From assembly GCA_022821645.1 (NCBI GenBank), contig JAJEDE010000003.1, forward strand, positions 1 through 64,000: a DNA stretch of 64,000 bases. The letters are read 5' to 3'. The notes under the pieces are model-generated. The model did not search any database and was not told the DNA's origin. It saw only the letters and a list, made by a program, of their open reading frames with translations. The stretch is from Chloroflexota bacterium (GTDB lineage Bacteria > Chloroflexota > UBA11872). Both the position numbers and the translations under genes were made by a program. Of the stretch, positions 51,277 through 62,971 are shown piece after piece; position 1 is the first letter of the stretch, and each line of letters opens with the position of its first letter.

Positions 51277-52500
51277 GTGCGCTCCGAATCCGCCGCAACC
51301 TGCCTGCGCTGCGTCGACTGCCAGCAGTCCCACGCGCTCGAATACACCCTGAATTGCAAGGCCTGCGGCGGGCTGCTGGAAATCCAGTACGACACACAGC
51401 GGCTGTCGGACGAGCCCCTGGTCCAGCCCCAGCGAACCGGCGTCTGGCGCTACGCCGCCTGGATGCCCGTGCACGACGCCGCCAACTTCGTCACCCTGGG
51501 CGAGCAGCCGTCGCCGCTGTTCCCGATCCCGCGCCTCGGCGCGGAACTCGGCCTTCGCCGACTTTGGATCAAGTTCGACGGCTCCAATCCCACGGGAACC
51601 GTCAAGGACCGCTCCAGCCAGACGGCCGTGTCGTGCGCCCGCCAGTTCGGCTTCGACGCCATCGGCGTGGTCTCAACCGGCAATGCCGCCTCGTCCATTG
51701 CCACCTACGCCGCCCGCGCCGGCCTGCGCGGCCTGGTCTGCTGCTACACCCAGAGCACGGCCGCCAAGATGGCCCACATTGCGGGCGTCGCCAGCGACGT
51801 GATCTGGTACGACGGCGTCTATGACGACATGATCCGGCACTTCGACGCCGCCGTTGATCGCCGCTGGTTCTTCGACGGCGGCGCCTCCCGAAACCCGTTC
51901 AAGCAGGAGGGCAAGAAGTCGATCGCCCTGGAGACTTACGAGCAGCTTGGGCGCGCGCCCGACCTGATGGTGTATCCGGTCGGGATGGGCGAAACGCTGC
52001 TGGCCGGGCAGCGCGCCTGGGCAGCCCTGGCGGCCACGGGACGTATCGAGACCCCCCCGCGGCCGGTCTCGGCGCAGTCCACCGAGGCCAACACCATCGC
52101 CGAAGCCTGGCGGACCGGCGACGAACTAGGGGCGAAGACGATCGGCTACACCGTGGCCGAAGGCACCGCCGTCGGCGACATGGGCGCCAAGGGACGCCTC
52201 ACCCTCCGCCGCATCCGCGAACAGGACGGGCTGGCCGGGGACGTGTCCGACGAGGAAACCCTCGACATGCAGCGCCGGCTGGCGCGGGTCGAAGGCCTCT
52301 GGATCGGACCGACCGGCGCCGTTCCCCTCGCCGTCACCGCCCGCCTGGCCCGCGAAGGCCTGATCGACCCCGACGACGAAATCGTGTGCATTTCCTCGGA
52401 AACTGGTCTCAAGGGCGACTGGCCCCCGCTCCAGGTGCGGGGCGAGGAACCCGGCCTGGACTTGATTCGCCAGGCCCTCGACCGCCCACCAATTGAATAA
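51277..52500 (+). CDS. thrC: Threonine synthase
   Basis: A 407-residue PLP enzyme turning O-phosphohomoserine into threonine. An N-terminal zinc-ribbon-like part (CLRCVDC, CKACGG) precedes the fold-type II core, with the PLP lysine in GSNPTGTVKDR (usually GSFKDR) and the phosphate loop STGNAASSIATYAARAG. The C-terminal half has EGTAVGDMGAKGR and GLWIGPTGAVPLAV. GTG start. lysC, the first committed enzyme of the same pathway, is in the window. Confidence 0.88.
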   Translation: MRSESAATCLRCVDCQQSHALEYTLNCKACGGLLEIQYDTQRLSDEPLVQPQRTGVWRYAAWMPVHDAANFVTLGEQPSPLFPIPRLGAELGLRRLWIKFDGSNPTGTVKDRSSQTAVSCARQFGFDAIGVVSTGNAASSIATYAARAGLRGLVCCYTQSTAAKMAHIAGVASDVIWYDGVYDDMIRHFDAAVDRRWFFDGGASRNPFKQEGKKSIALETYEQLGRAPDLMVYPVGMGETLLAGQRAWAALAATGRIETPPRPVSAQSTEANTIAEAWRTGDELGAKTIGYTVAEGTAVGDMGAKGRLTLRRIREQDGLAGDVSDEETLDMQRRLARVEGLWIGPTGAVPLAVTARLAREGLIDPDDEIVCISSETGLKGDWPPLQVRGEEPGLDLIRQALDRPPIE

Positions 52501-52560
52501 CCCACCGGACCCGCGCAGCTTGCGACAATGCGCCAAGCGTGAGTGACACGGAGACTCATC

Positions 52561-52887
52561 GTGCCAATCGTTTCGAATGCTGACCGACCCTTCGCCGAAA
52601 TGATGCCCGGCGTGCGCCGACGCACCCTCATATGGGGCGAGACGATGCTGGTGGCCGAGATTCACCTCGAGGAAGGCGGTGTGGTGCCCTTGCACGACCA
52701 CGTCTACGAACAAATCGGCTACTGCATCGAAGGAACGTTCGACCTCAAGATCGGCGACGTCGTGCATTCCATTGAACCGGGCAATTGCTGGTGTGTTCCA
52801 TCCGGCGTGCCGCACGAGGCCACCGCCACCAGCCGCTGCTTCCTGATTGAGGCCTGGAGCCCGGCCCGGGACGACTACAAGGACTGA
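52561..52887 (+). CDS. Cupin-domain protein
   Basis: A 108-residue single cupin: PLHDHVYEQIGYCIEG carries the His/Glu metal ligands of motif 1, and VPSGVPHEATA gives motif 2. Such proteins bind a metal and act as small oxygenases, isomerases or sensors. GTG 52561 has a GGAGA 8 bases upstream; GTG 52543 is also in frame. No specific role can be assigned. Confidence 0.75.
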   Translation: MPIVSNADRPFAEMMPGVRRRTLIWGETMLVAEIHLEEGGVVPLHDHVYEQIGYCIEGTFDLKIGDVVHSIEPGNCWCVPSGVPHEATATSRCFLIEAWSPARDDYKD

Positions 52888-52988
52888 ACACCAGCTTCGA
52901 CACCTCCAGGGTCGACGCTTCGGCGTCGGCTCCGCGCATCGTCCAGACGATCCTGCGGGACAACGGGCGGCTGGCGCCGTTTCTGCTC

Positions 52989-54227
52989 ATGGGCAGCGCC
53001 GCCACCTCGACATTTCAGCTCATCATGGCCCGCGGGCTGGAGCCGCGCGCCTACGCCGAGGCCTTCGCAGTGCTCGGCGCGCTGTCGCTGCTGGTCACCC
53101 CGGCGCAGGTCGTTCAGACGCTGGTGGCGCGCCAGGCCGCCGAACTGGTCGCCCTGGGCCGTCTGAACGAACTGCGGACCCTGACTCGATCAATCGTCCG
53201 ATGGACCGGCCTCGTTTCCCTGATTCTCATGCTCGGAATCGTGGCGGCATCGCCCCTCATTCAGTCCGCGCTCCAGTTGACCTCGCCGTGGCCGGTCGTG
53301 GTTGCCGGCGTTGCAGCCGGCGCCCTGACCTTCGAACCGGTGGCGCGCGGCATTACGCAGGGCGCACGTGAATTCGTCGGCCTCGGCTTCGCCCTGGCCG
53401 CGCACGGCTTCGGACGCCTCATCGTCGGCGCGGCAACCGTGCTGGCCGGCGGCGGGGCCACGGGCGCCCTGCTGGCCAGTCCGGCGTCCGCGTTGGGCGG
53501 CATCATCTTCGGCTGGCTGAGTGCTCGAGGCGTCTTAAATCGACCGGACGCGCCGTCCGAAACGGAAGCGGCGCCGCTGGGTATTGCGGATCACGTACGC
53601 GTGGCCCTGATACTCTTCGCGCTCGCCGGCCTGCTGCACCTGGATGTACTGGCCGTCAAAGCCTTCTTCAGCCCGGATGAAGCCGCCGCCTATGCGGCCC
53701 TGGCACTCATCGGACGCATCGTCTTCTGGAGCGGCATGATGGTGGGGGTAGTGCTCTTGCCCTTCGTCGTCTGGCGGGCTGCCGTCGGCGCGGGAGTCAT
53801 CCGCGCCTACCTGGCGAGCCTGGCCCTGATGGCCGCGGTTTCGGGCGCCTGCGCGCTCATCATCCTGGCGTGGCCCGAAAGTGTGTACGGCTTGGTCTTC
53901 GGCGACCGCTACCCACCCTACGCCGAACTGCTTCCCCTCTATGTGGCGGCCGCCGCGCTGCTGGCCATCGCCGTGGTCACCGCCAGTTTGCACATCGGCG
54001 CCGGTCACCTGCGCGTCTGGATTGGCCTGGTCGTTCTATTGGCCGCGACAGTCGCCGGCTACGCGTTCGCTCACGACTCGCCGCGCGCCGTCCTCACCGT
54101 GCTTCTGATCGGGACGGCCGTTGCGGCCATCTACCTGGTAGCGGAGGCAATCGCGCTAGCCCATCAACGGCGCACCGAAGGAGCCCGGGCCGAACGTCAG
54201 GGCGCGGACGTGCCCTCGCGCCCATAG
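52989..54227 (+). CDS. Polysaccharide flippase-like membrane protein (MATE/Wzx superfamily)
   Basis: A 412-residue polytopic membrane protein with about twelve hydrophobic segments, typical of O-antigen/polysaccharide flippases that move lipid-linked glycans across the membrane. ATG 52989 is the first canonical start, but it falls inside the first helix (APFLLMGSAATSTFQLIMARG), and the frame is open upstream with no ATG, GTG or TTG. A CTG at 52884 overlaps the preceding cupin stop as CTGA and may be the real start, adding 35 residues. The last 31 bases overlap the convergent cupin gene. Confidence 0.7.
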   Translation: MGSAATSTFQLIMARGLEPRAYAEAFAVLGALSLLVTPAQVVQTLVARQAAELVALGRLNELRTLTRSIVRWTGLVSLILMLGIVAASPLIQSALQLTSPWPVVVAGVAAGALTFEPVARGITQGAREFVGLGFALAAHGFGRLIVGAATVLAGGGATGALLASPASALGGIIFGWLSARGVLNRPDAPSETEAAPLGIADHVRVALILFALAGLLHLDVLAVKAFFSPDEAAAYAALALIGRIVFWSGMMVGVVLLPFVVWRAAVGAGVIRAYLASLALMAAVSGACALIILAWPESVYGLVFGDRYPPYAELLPLYVAAAALLAIAVVTASLHIGAGHLRVWIGLVVLLAATVAGYAFAHDSPRAVLTVLLIGTAVAAIYLVAEAIALAHQRRTEGARAERQGADVPSRP

Positions 54228-54571
54228 TCGTCCACCAAGCGCACGACATCGTCGGGGTGAGGGGTCGAGACTTCCAAAACGCGTACGTCGCCGTGCGGCG
54301 CCTCATAGCGGTGCACTTTTCCGGTATCCACGCGCACGCTGGCACCCTCGTCCAGGTCGCGCGTTTCCAGCGCCTCGGCCGAGTCGCCGATCACCAGCCG
54401 CAACCGTCCGTCGAGCACGTAAATCGTCTCGTCCTTTGCCTCGTGATACTGGAGGCTCAGCCGCGCGCCGGCGTTGATCTCGATGATCTTGCCGATGTAC
54501 AGCTCGGTCGAGGCGTAGATCACTTCGCGACCCCACGGCTTCGCGACGACGGTGACGTCCTGGTCGCTCAT
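54197..54571 (-). CDS. Cupin, mannose-6-phosphate isomerase type-2-like
   Basis: A 124-residue cupin close to the small C-terminal isomerase domains: VVAKPWGREVIYA, then LSLQYHEAKDETIYVLDG with the metal-binding His/Glu, and HRYEAPHGDVRVLEVSTP. It overlaps the stop of the phosphohexomutase as ATGA, so the pair could convert fructose-6-P to mannose-6-P and on to mannose-1-P, feeding GDP-mannose synthesis. A classical role is likely but unproven. Confidence 0.78.
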   Translation of the reverse strand: MSDQDVTVVAKPWGREVIYASTELYIGKIIEINAGARLSLQYHEAKDETIYVLDGRLRLVIGDSAEALETRDLDEGASVRVDTGKVHRYEAPHGDVRVLEVSTPHPDDVVRLVDDYGREGTSAP

Positions 54572-56022
54572 GTGGACGGGACCTCCACCCCGGCGGCACT
54601 TGCGCCGATCTCCAGCAGGATGGCCACGCGCTCGGTCGACGTGGTTTCCGTGTAGACCCGCAGCAGCGGCTCGGTACCCGAGAACCTGATCAGGAGCCAA
54701 CTCTCGTCGTCCAGGTAGTACTTGAACCCATCCATCTCGTTGCGGCGCAACACGCGCGACCCATCAATGGCGTCCGGCATCCAGACCTGCACCCGCGCCT
54801 CGATTTCCGCTCGCTCCTCCGCCGGAAACTCCAGGTCGTACCTGGCGTAGTGGTACTCGCGCCCCAGCCTCTCGAACAACAGTGCTACCAGTTCGGCTGG
54901 GGTCTTGCCCTCGCGCGCCATCAGGTCCAGGAAATACAGCCCCGCCACCACGCCGTCGCGCTCCGGCATGTGCGGCTGAAACACGTACCCGCCGCTCTCT
55001 TCGCCGCCCATCACCGCGTTGAGGTCCCGCATGGCCGGGGCCACGAACTTCATGCCCACGCCGACTTCTTCCACGTGCACGTCGTACTGCTGGCCGAGTC
55101 GTTCCAGCATCGAGGACGTCGTGAGCGTCTTTACGAGCGGCTGCCGCAGCCCGCCGTGTTCAAGGAAGTAGTACGCCAGCAGGCCGATCGTGCGCAGTTG
55201 GTCCACGAACTCGCCGTCTTCGTCCACGACTCCCAGCCGGTCGCCGTCGCCGTCCGTGACGATGCCGACGGCGGCTGAAGTGTCTCGAACCACCTTCGCG
55301 GCCTCGTCCGTCTGCGGCGGGATCGGCTCCGGCCGCGCCAGGCCTGGAAACCGCGGGTTCCACTCGCTGTGGATCTCGGTCACGTCAAGCCGCCCACCCT
55401 CGAGAATCCGGGGCAGCCATCCGGCGGCCGAGCCATACATTGCGTCCACAACCACCCGCATGTCGCGGGCGCGCAGCGCTTCCAGGTCCACCAGGTTGGC
55501 GACGTGATTGAGATATGCGGCATCCGGACTGAACGGGCGCAGCAGCCCTGCCCGCTCAGCCGTCACCGCATCCAGGAAACCCACGTCGTCACCGTCGACC
55601 TCGGCGACCGCGGTCTCGATCAAGGCCAGGGCGTCGGGGTCCACGGCCGCTCCAGTGGCCGTGCGAACCTTGAATCCGTTGTCCGCCGGCGGATTGTGGC
55701 TGGCGGTGATCATGACCGCCCCGGCGGCGCGTATATCAGCGGTGCTGAAGGCCGCCACTGGTGTCGGGCAGGGCGTGTCGACGAGATGCACCGGGATGCT
55801 GTTGCCGGCCAGCACCGACGCCACGTACGGGGCGAAGCGCTCCGAACCGAAACGGCGGTCGTACCCGACCACGATGCCGTTCTCCCAGCGCCAGTTGCGC
55901 CGCACGAAGGTTGCAAAGCCCTGGGCAACGCGGCCGACGTTGCGGAACGTGTAGTCGCCGCCTATGACGGCACGCCAGCCGTCCGTCCCAAATCTGATAG
56001 GTGTTTCGGCCAGGGGCGCCAT
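54568..56022 (-). CDS. Phosphomannomutase/phosphoglucomutase
   Basis: A 484-residue alpha-D-phosphohexomutase with every catalytic loop intact: phosphoserine TASHNPP, metal loop TDGDGDRLG, sugar loop GGEESGG and phosphate loop RFSGTEP. ATG 56022 was chosen; the frame also extends 63 residues upstream into the Rmd gene. It is the working mutase of the window, in contrast to the degenerate domain fused to the guanylyltransferase at 36626-39094. Confidence 0.88.
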   Translation of the reverse strand: MAPLAETPIRFGTDGWRAVIGGDYTFRNVGRVAQGFATFVRRNWRWENGIVVGYDRRFGSERFAPYVASVLAGNSIPVHLVDTPCPTPVAAFSTADIRAAGAVMITASHNPPADNGFKVRTATGAAVDPDALALIETAVAEVDGDDVGFLDAVTAERAGLLRPFSPDAAYLNHVANLVDLEALRARDMRVVVDAMYGSAAGWLPRILEGGRLDVTEIHSEWNPRFPGLARPEPIPPQTDEAAKVVRDTSAAVGIVTDGDGDRLGVVDEDGEFVDQLRTIGLLAYYFLEHGGLRQPLVKTLTTSSMLERLGQQYDVHVEEVGVGMKFVAPAMRDLNAVMGGEESGGYVFQPHMPERDGVVAGLYFLDLMAREGKTPAELVALLFERLGREYHYARYDLEFPAEERAEIEARVQVWMPDAIDGSRVLRRNEMDGFKYYLDDESWLLIRFSGTEPLLRVYTETTSTERVAILLEIGASAAGVEVPST

Positions 56023-56023
56023 C

Positions 56024-56965
56024 CTAGGCTTCCGCCCTGGACGCCACCCGGCCAGCCTCGAAAAGTGCGTCTCGCAATGAGTCCTCCATGGTGATGCGCG
56101 GCTGCCAGCCGGTGTCCTCACGCAGTCGGGTTGCGTCACCGGCCACGACGGCGCCTTGTCGTCCGGGCGGCAGCTTCCGCTCTTCGTTGATTTCGGCGGC
56201 CACGCCGCCAATCTGAATCAGTCGCTCCACGATGTGGCGCAGCGGCCACGCGCGTCCGGTCGCGACGTTATAGACCGCCCCGGCGCCACCGCAATTGGCC
56301 GCGTCCACAATCGCCTCCGCGACGTCGCGCACGTCCACATAGTCCCGGGCGCCGGCCAGGCTGAAGGTCGGCACCACCGGCTCGGCCTGCCCGTTCAGCA
56401 TCGCCGCCACGTAGTGCACCTGGCGGCCCGGAAAATACTCGGCCGAACGACCCGGCCCAACGCTGCCGAACAAGCGCAACCTCACCACGTCCAATCCATC
56501 GGACAGATGGTATTGCAGCGCCTGCAGATCCGCCGCCGCCTTGGTGGTCGCGTATACGGACGCCGGCCGCAATGGCGCGTCCTCGCTGAGCAACTCGCCG
56601 GTCTCGATCCGGCCATAGATCTCCGCGCTGCTCATCGCCACCAGCCGTGCGCCTGGCGTGTGGCGCAGCATGGCCTGGATCAATCGCAACTGACCCAGCA
56701 CATTGATGTCGTATGTGCGCTGAGGGTTGGCCTGGGCCTCGCCGGGATTGGCGACCGCCGCCAGGTTCACCACAACCGAGGGCCGGACGCGCGCCACGAC
56801 CTCCTCTACCTGGCGGGCATCCTGCAGATCCATCGCTTCAAGCCCCGCGGCGGCATCGCCTCGATAGGACGCCCCGACGACGTCACGGCCGGCGCCATGG
56901 AATGCCTGGACCGTGCGCGTCCCAATAAACCCCGCCGCCCCGGTGACAAGGACCGCGCCTGACAC
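56024..56965 (-). CDS. rmd: GDP-4-keto-6-deoxymannose reductase (Rmd-like)
   Basis: A 313-residue extended SDR: VTGAAGFIGTRTV at the start, SSAEIYG with the catalytic Ser, YATTKAAAD with Tyr/Lys, and late sugar-binding residues. With Gmd next door (14 bases), it probably reduces GDP-4-keto-6-deoxymannose to GDP-D-rhamnose; GDP-6-deoxy-talose is another possible product. Confidence 0.75.
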   Translation of the reverse strand: MSGAVLVTGAAGFIGTRTVQAFHGAGRDVVGASYRGDAAAGLEAMDLQDARQVEEVVARVRPSVVVNLAAVANPGEAQANPQRTYDINVLGQLRLIQAMLRHTPGARLVAMSSAEIYGRIETGELLSEDAPLRPASVYATTKAAADLQALQYHLSDGLDVVRLRLFGSVGPGRSAEYFPGRQVHYVAAMLNGQAEPVVPTFSLAGARDYVDVRDVAEAIVDAANCGGAGAVYNVATGRAWPLRHIVERLIQIGGVAAEINEERKLPPGRQGAVVAGDATRLREDTGWQPRITMEDSLRDALFEAGRVASRAEA

Positions 56966-56979
56966 CAGTCTTGCCAGGC

Positions 56980-57981
56980 TCAGCCCGCGCTGCGCCCGGC
57001 CGCTATCTCGGCGTGCGCAATCTCATCCGCGACCATCTCGACGTCCGCGTCCACCATGATGCGGACCAGTTCCTCGAATGTGACCGACGGTTCCCATCCC
57101 AGGTCCTCGCGGATGGCCGTGGGATCCCCGATCAGCCGATGAACCTCCGCCGGCCGAAACAGGTCCTCGCTGACGCTGATGTGGTCCTCGGCGTCAAGTC
57201 CCAGGTGGCCGAACGCCAGGTTGGCGAACTCGTTGCCCGAGTGCGTTTCACCCGTCGCCAGCACGTAGTCGCGGGGCTCATCCTGTTGCAGCATCAGCCA
57301 CATCCCGCGCACGAAATCCGGCGCATAGCCCCAGTCGCGCCGCGTCGACAGGTCGCCAAACGGCACCTCGTCAATCACGCCGTGATGCACGCGCGCCGCC
57401 GAATAGCTCAGCTTGCGGGTCACGAACTCCAGTCCGCGCCGGGGCGACTCGTGGTTGAAGCAGATGCCCGAGCAGGCGAACATTCGATAGCTTTCGCGGT
57501 AGTTGATGGTGATCCAGTGCGAGTAAAGCTTGGCGACCCCGTACGGACTGCGCGGATAGAACGGCGTGGACTCGCTCTGCGGCCACTCCTGTACCTGGCC
57601 GAACATTTCGCTGCTTGAGGCCTGGTAGAACTTGATCGTGGGGTCCACCGCGCGGATGGCTTCCAGCACCCGGGTCGCGCCCAGCGCCGTCACCTCGCCG
57701 GTCAGCACCGGCTGTTTCCATGACGCGGGTACAAACGATTGGGCCGCCAGGTTGTACACCTCGTCCGGCCGGTGCCGCTGCATGATCTCGATCAGTGAGT
57801 ACTGATCGTGCAAGTCACCCGGCTCAAGCACCAAGTCGTCTTGCAAGTGCTGGATGCGGCCGTTGTTCTCCGTGCTGGTGCGCCGCACGACGCCCACCAC
57901 CTTGTAGCCCTTCTCCAGCAGAAACTCCGCCAGATATGAGCCGTCCTGACCGGTAATGCCCGTAATCAACGCGCAGGGCAT
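56980..57981 (-). CDS. gmd: GDP-mannose 4,6-dehydratase
   Basis: A 333-residue SDR with the family-specific start [23 protein letters not shown], the [11 protein letters not shown] loop, [17 protein letters not shown] with Tyr/Lys and FNHESPRRG. It makes GDP-4-keto-6-deoxymannose from GDP-mannose. ATG 57981 has AGGGG 7 bases upstream. Confidence 0.92.
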   Translation of the reverse strand: MPCALITGITGQDGSYLAEFLLEKGYKVVGVVRRTSTENNGRIQHLQDDLVLEPGDLHDQYSLIEIMQRHRPDEVYNLAAQSFVPASWKQPVLTGEVTALGATRVLEAIRAVDPTIKFYQASSSEMFGQVQEWPQSESTPFYPRSPYGVAKLYSHWITINYRESYRMFACSGICFNHESPRRGLEFVTRKLSYSAARVHHGVIDEVPFGDLSTRRDWGYAPDFVRGMWLMLQQDEPRDYVLATGETHSGNEFANLAFGHLGLDAEDHISVSEDLFRPAEVHRLIGDPTAIREDLGWEPSVTFEELVRIMVDADVEMVADEIAHAEIAAGRSAG

Positions 57982-58089
57982 GCACAACCCCTGTTCATGG
58001 AAACCCGCTCGCAGTGTACGCGCGGCGCTTGTACAACAGCCGCGCAATGCTCATCGTGACGCCGGGAGCCTGCTCATGAGAGCCGGTTC

Positions 58090-58905
58090 GTGACTTCGCG
58101 AGGCGCGTCCATCATGCCGCTGGCGGACATCGCCGGGCCGGGGGACATCGTGGCCATCGTGGGTGCGGGCGGCAAGACCACCACCATGTTCGCCCTGGCC
58201 AACGCGCTCGCGGAGCGCGGCCTGCGGGTGGTGACGACGAAGTCCACCAACATCCACCGACCGTCGCTTGCCCGCTCGCCCCGGCTGCTGATCTCGCCGC
58301 CCGACCGTTGGCAAGCCGACCTGCCGCCGGCGCTGGACGCGCATCCCGTCATCACCGTCGTAACCGCCGCCCCCACCCCGCGCCGCTACAACGGCATTCC
58401 GCCCGATCTGGCGCCCGACCTGCTGCGCGCCTCCGGCGCGGACGTCCTGATCGTGGAAGCCGACGGCGCCCGCCGGCGACTGCTCAAGGTTCCGGCGGAC
58501 CACGAGCCCGCCATGCCGTCCGGCGCGACCATCGTCATGCCCGTGGCCTGCCTGGCCGCCGTTGGGCGACCTCTGACCGGGCGGCATGTGCACCGTCCTG
58601 AGCTGGCCGCCGAAGTCCTCGGCATCGATCCGGGCGCAAACCTTACGATTGATCACGTTCTTCAGTTGCTCCTGGACGTACGGGCCGGACGCAAGGCCGC
58701 ACCCCCCGATGCCCAGTTCTGGCCCGCCTTTACCGCCACCCACAGCGCCGCCACCGACCAACTCGCTTTCGTTCGCGACGCGCTTGCTAAGCGGCCGGAC
58801 GTCGCCGGGTGGATCGAGGCGGACGCCGACTGGAGCTACACCGTCTACCGCCTTGTCTCGCCAGCTCTGGACGCGAGGCGCGACGTGAATCGCAAGCTCG
58901 CTTAG
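58090..58905 (+). CDS. yqeC: YqeC-like putative selenium-dependent hydroxylase accessory protein
   Basis: A 271-residue P-loop protein: AIVGAGGKTTTMFALA (nucleotide binding), TKSTNIH, VEADGARRRLLKVPADHEP and the C-terminal tail. YqeC is linked by gene neighbourhood to selenium-dependent molybdenum hydroxylases; none is near here, so the role stays tentative. GTG 58090 or ATG 58114. The stop overlaps the convergent pyrK stop by 4 bases. Confidence 0.8.
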   Translation: MTSRGASIMPLADIAGPGDIVAIVGAGGKTTTMFALANALAERGLRVVTTKSTNIHRPSLARSPRLLISPPDRWQADLPPALDAHPVITVVTAAPTPRRYNGIPPDLAPDLLRASGADVLIVEADGARRRLLKVPADHEPAMPSGATIVMPVACLAAVGRPLTGRHVHRPELAAEVLGIDPGANLTIDHVLQLLLDVRAGRKAAPPDAQFWPAFTATHSAATDQLAFVRDALAKRPDVAGWIEADADWSYTVYRLVSPALDARRDVNRKLA

Positions 58906-59728
58906 CAGCTGGACGTCCGGGCTCTGACGGGGACGTGGTCCCAGGTCCAGGTGAGGGAGGACTGCGGAAAGACAGGACCGTCGTGGCAGACGCGCTGTGG
59001 GCCGGTGGTGGTCTGGACGACGCAGGAGTAGCAGACGCCCATGGCGCAGCCCATGCGGGCTTCGAGGGAGGTGAAGGCTGGCCGGGGGCCGTGGGAAGCT
59101 GCGAGTTCTCCGGTGAGTTCGGCCATCGCCCGCATCATTGGTGTGGGACCGCAGACGAAGATCTGGTCGCACCAGGCGAAGTGGCCGGGGACCAGGTCGG
59201 TTACGAAGCCGTGGTGGCCGAGGGCGCCGTTGTCGGTGGCAATTCGATAGTCGACGCTTGACTCCAGCCACTCCCGCGGCGTCACCTGGTGGGCATCGCG
59301 TCCGCCTGCCAGCAGGCGAACTTGCACACCCTGGGCCGGCGCCAGGTCGGCGAGCGCAATGAGGGGGGCCAGGCCGATGCCGCCGCCAACCATAAGCGCC
59401 CGTCCACGATCTGGCTGAAATTCAAAGCTACCGCCGAGCGGTCCCAGCATGTCGATTTCAGCCCCGACTGGCTGATCCACCAGCCAGGTGGTTCCGCGGC
59501 CGACAGTGTCGATCAGGAAGGCGACGCGTCCGTGATCGGGTTCGATGCGGCTGAAGCTGAGCGGACGGCGAAGCAACGGATCGAGCTGGTCGGGTGCGCT
59601 GCACAGGACGTGGGCGAACTGGCCGGGGCGGGCGCTGGCGGCGATCCGGGGCGCTTGGTACTCGCACCACCAGAGCCGTTCGGTGATGCGCGAATTGCGC
59701 AGCACACGGGCGGATTCGATCCGCCTGG

Positions 59729-59732
<4 letters not shown>
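58902..59732 (-). CDS. pyrK: Dihydroorotate dehydrogenase electron-transfer subunit
   Basis: A 276-residue flavoprotein of the PyrK family passing electrons from dihydroorotate dehydrogenase B to NAD. FAD contact RRPLSFSRI, the NAD region LMVGGGIGLAP and CGPTPMM, and the [2Fe-2S] cysteines in CAMGVCYSCVVQ plus a later Cys are all present. Start overlaps the carB stop as ATGA. pyrD does not follow; the next gene is convergent yqeC. Confidence 0.88.
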
Positions 59733-62944
<3,212 letters not shown>

Positions 62945-62971
62945 GGGCTCGGGTTGCTGGGTTGGTCAGCT

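Noticed and set aside
58051..59271. Long minus-strand open frame opposite yqeC
   Set aside because: Its sequence is low-complexity Arg/Gly and it overlaps both yqeC and pyrK in other frames; a shadow frame.
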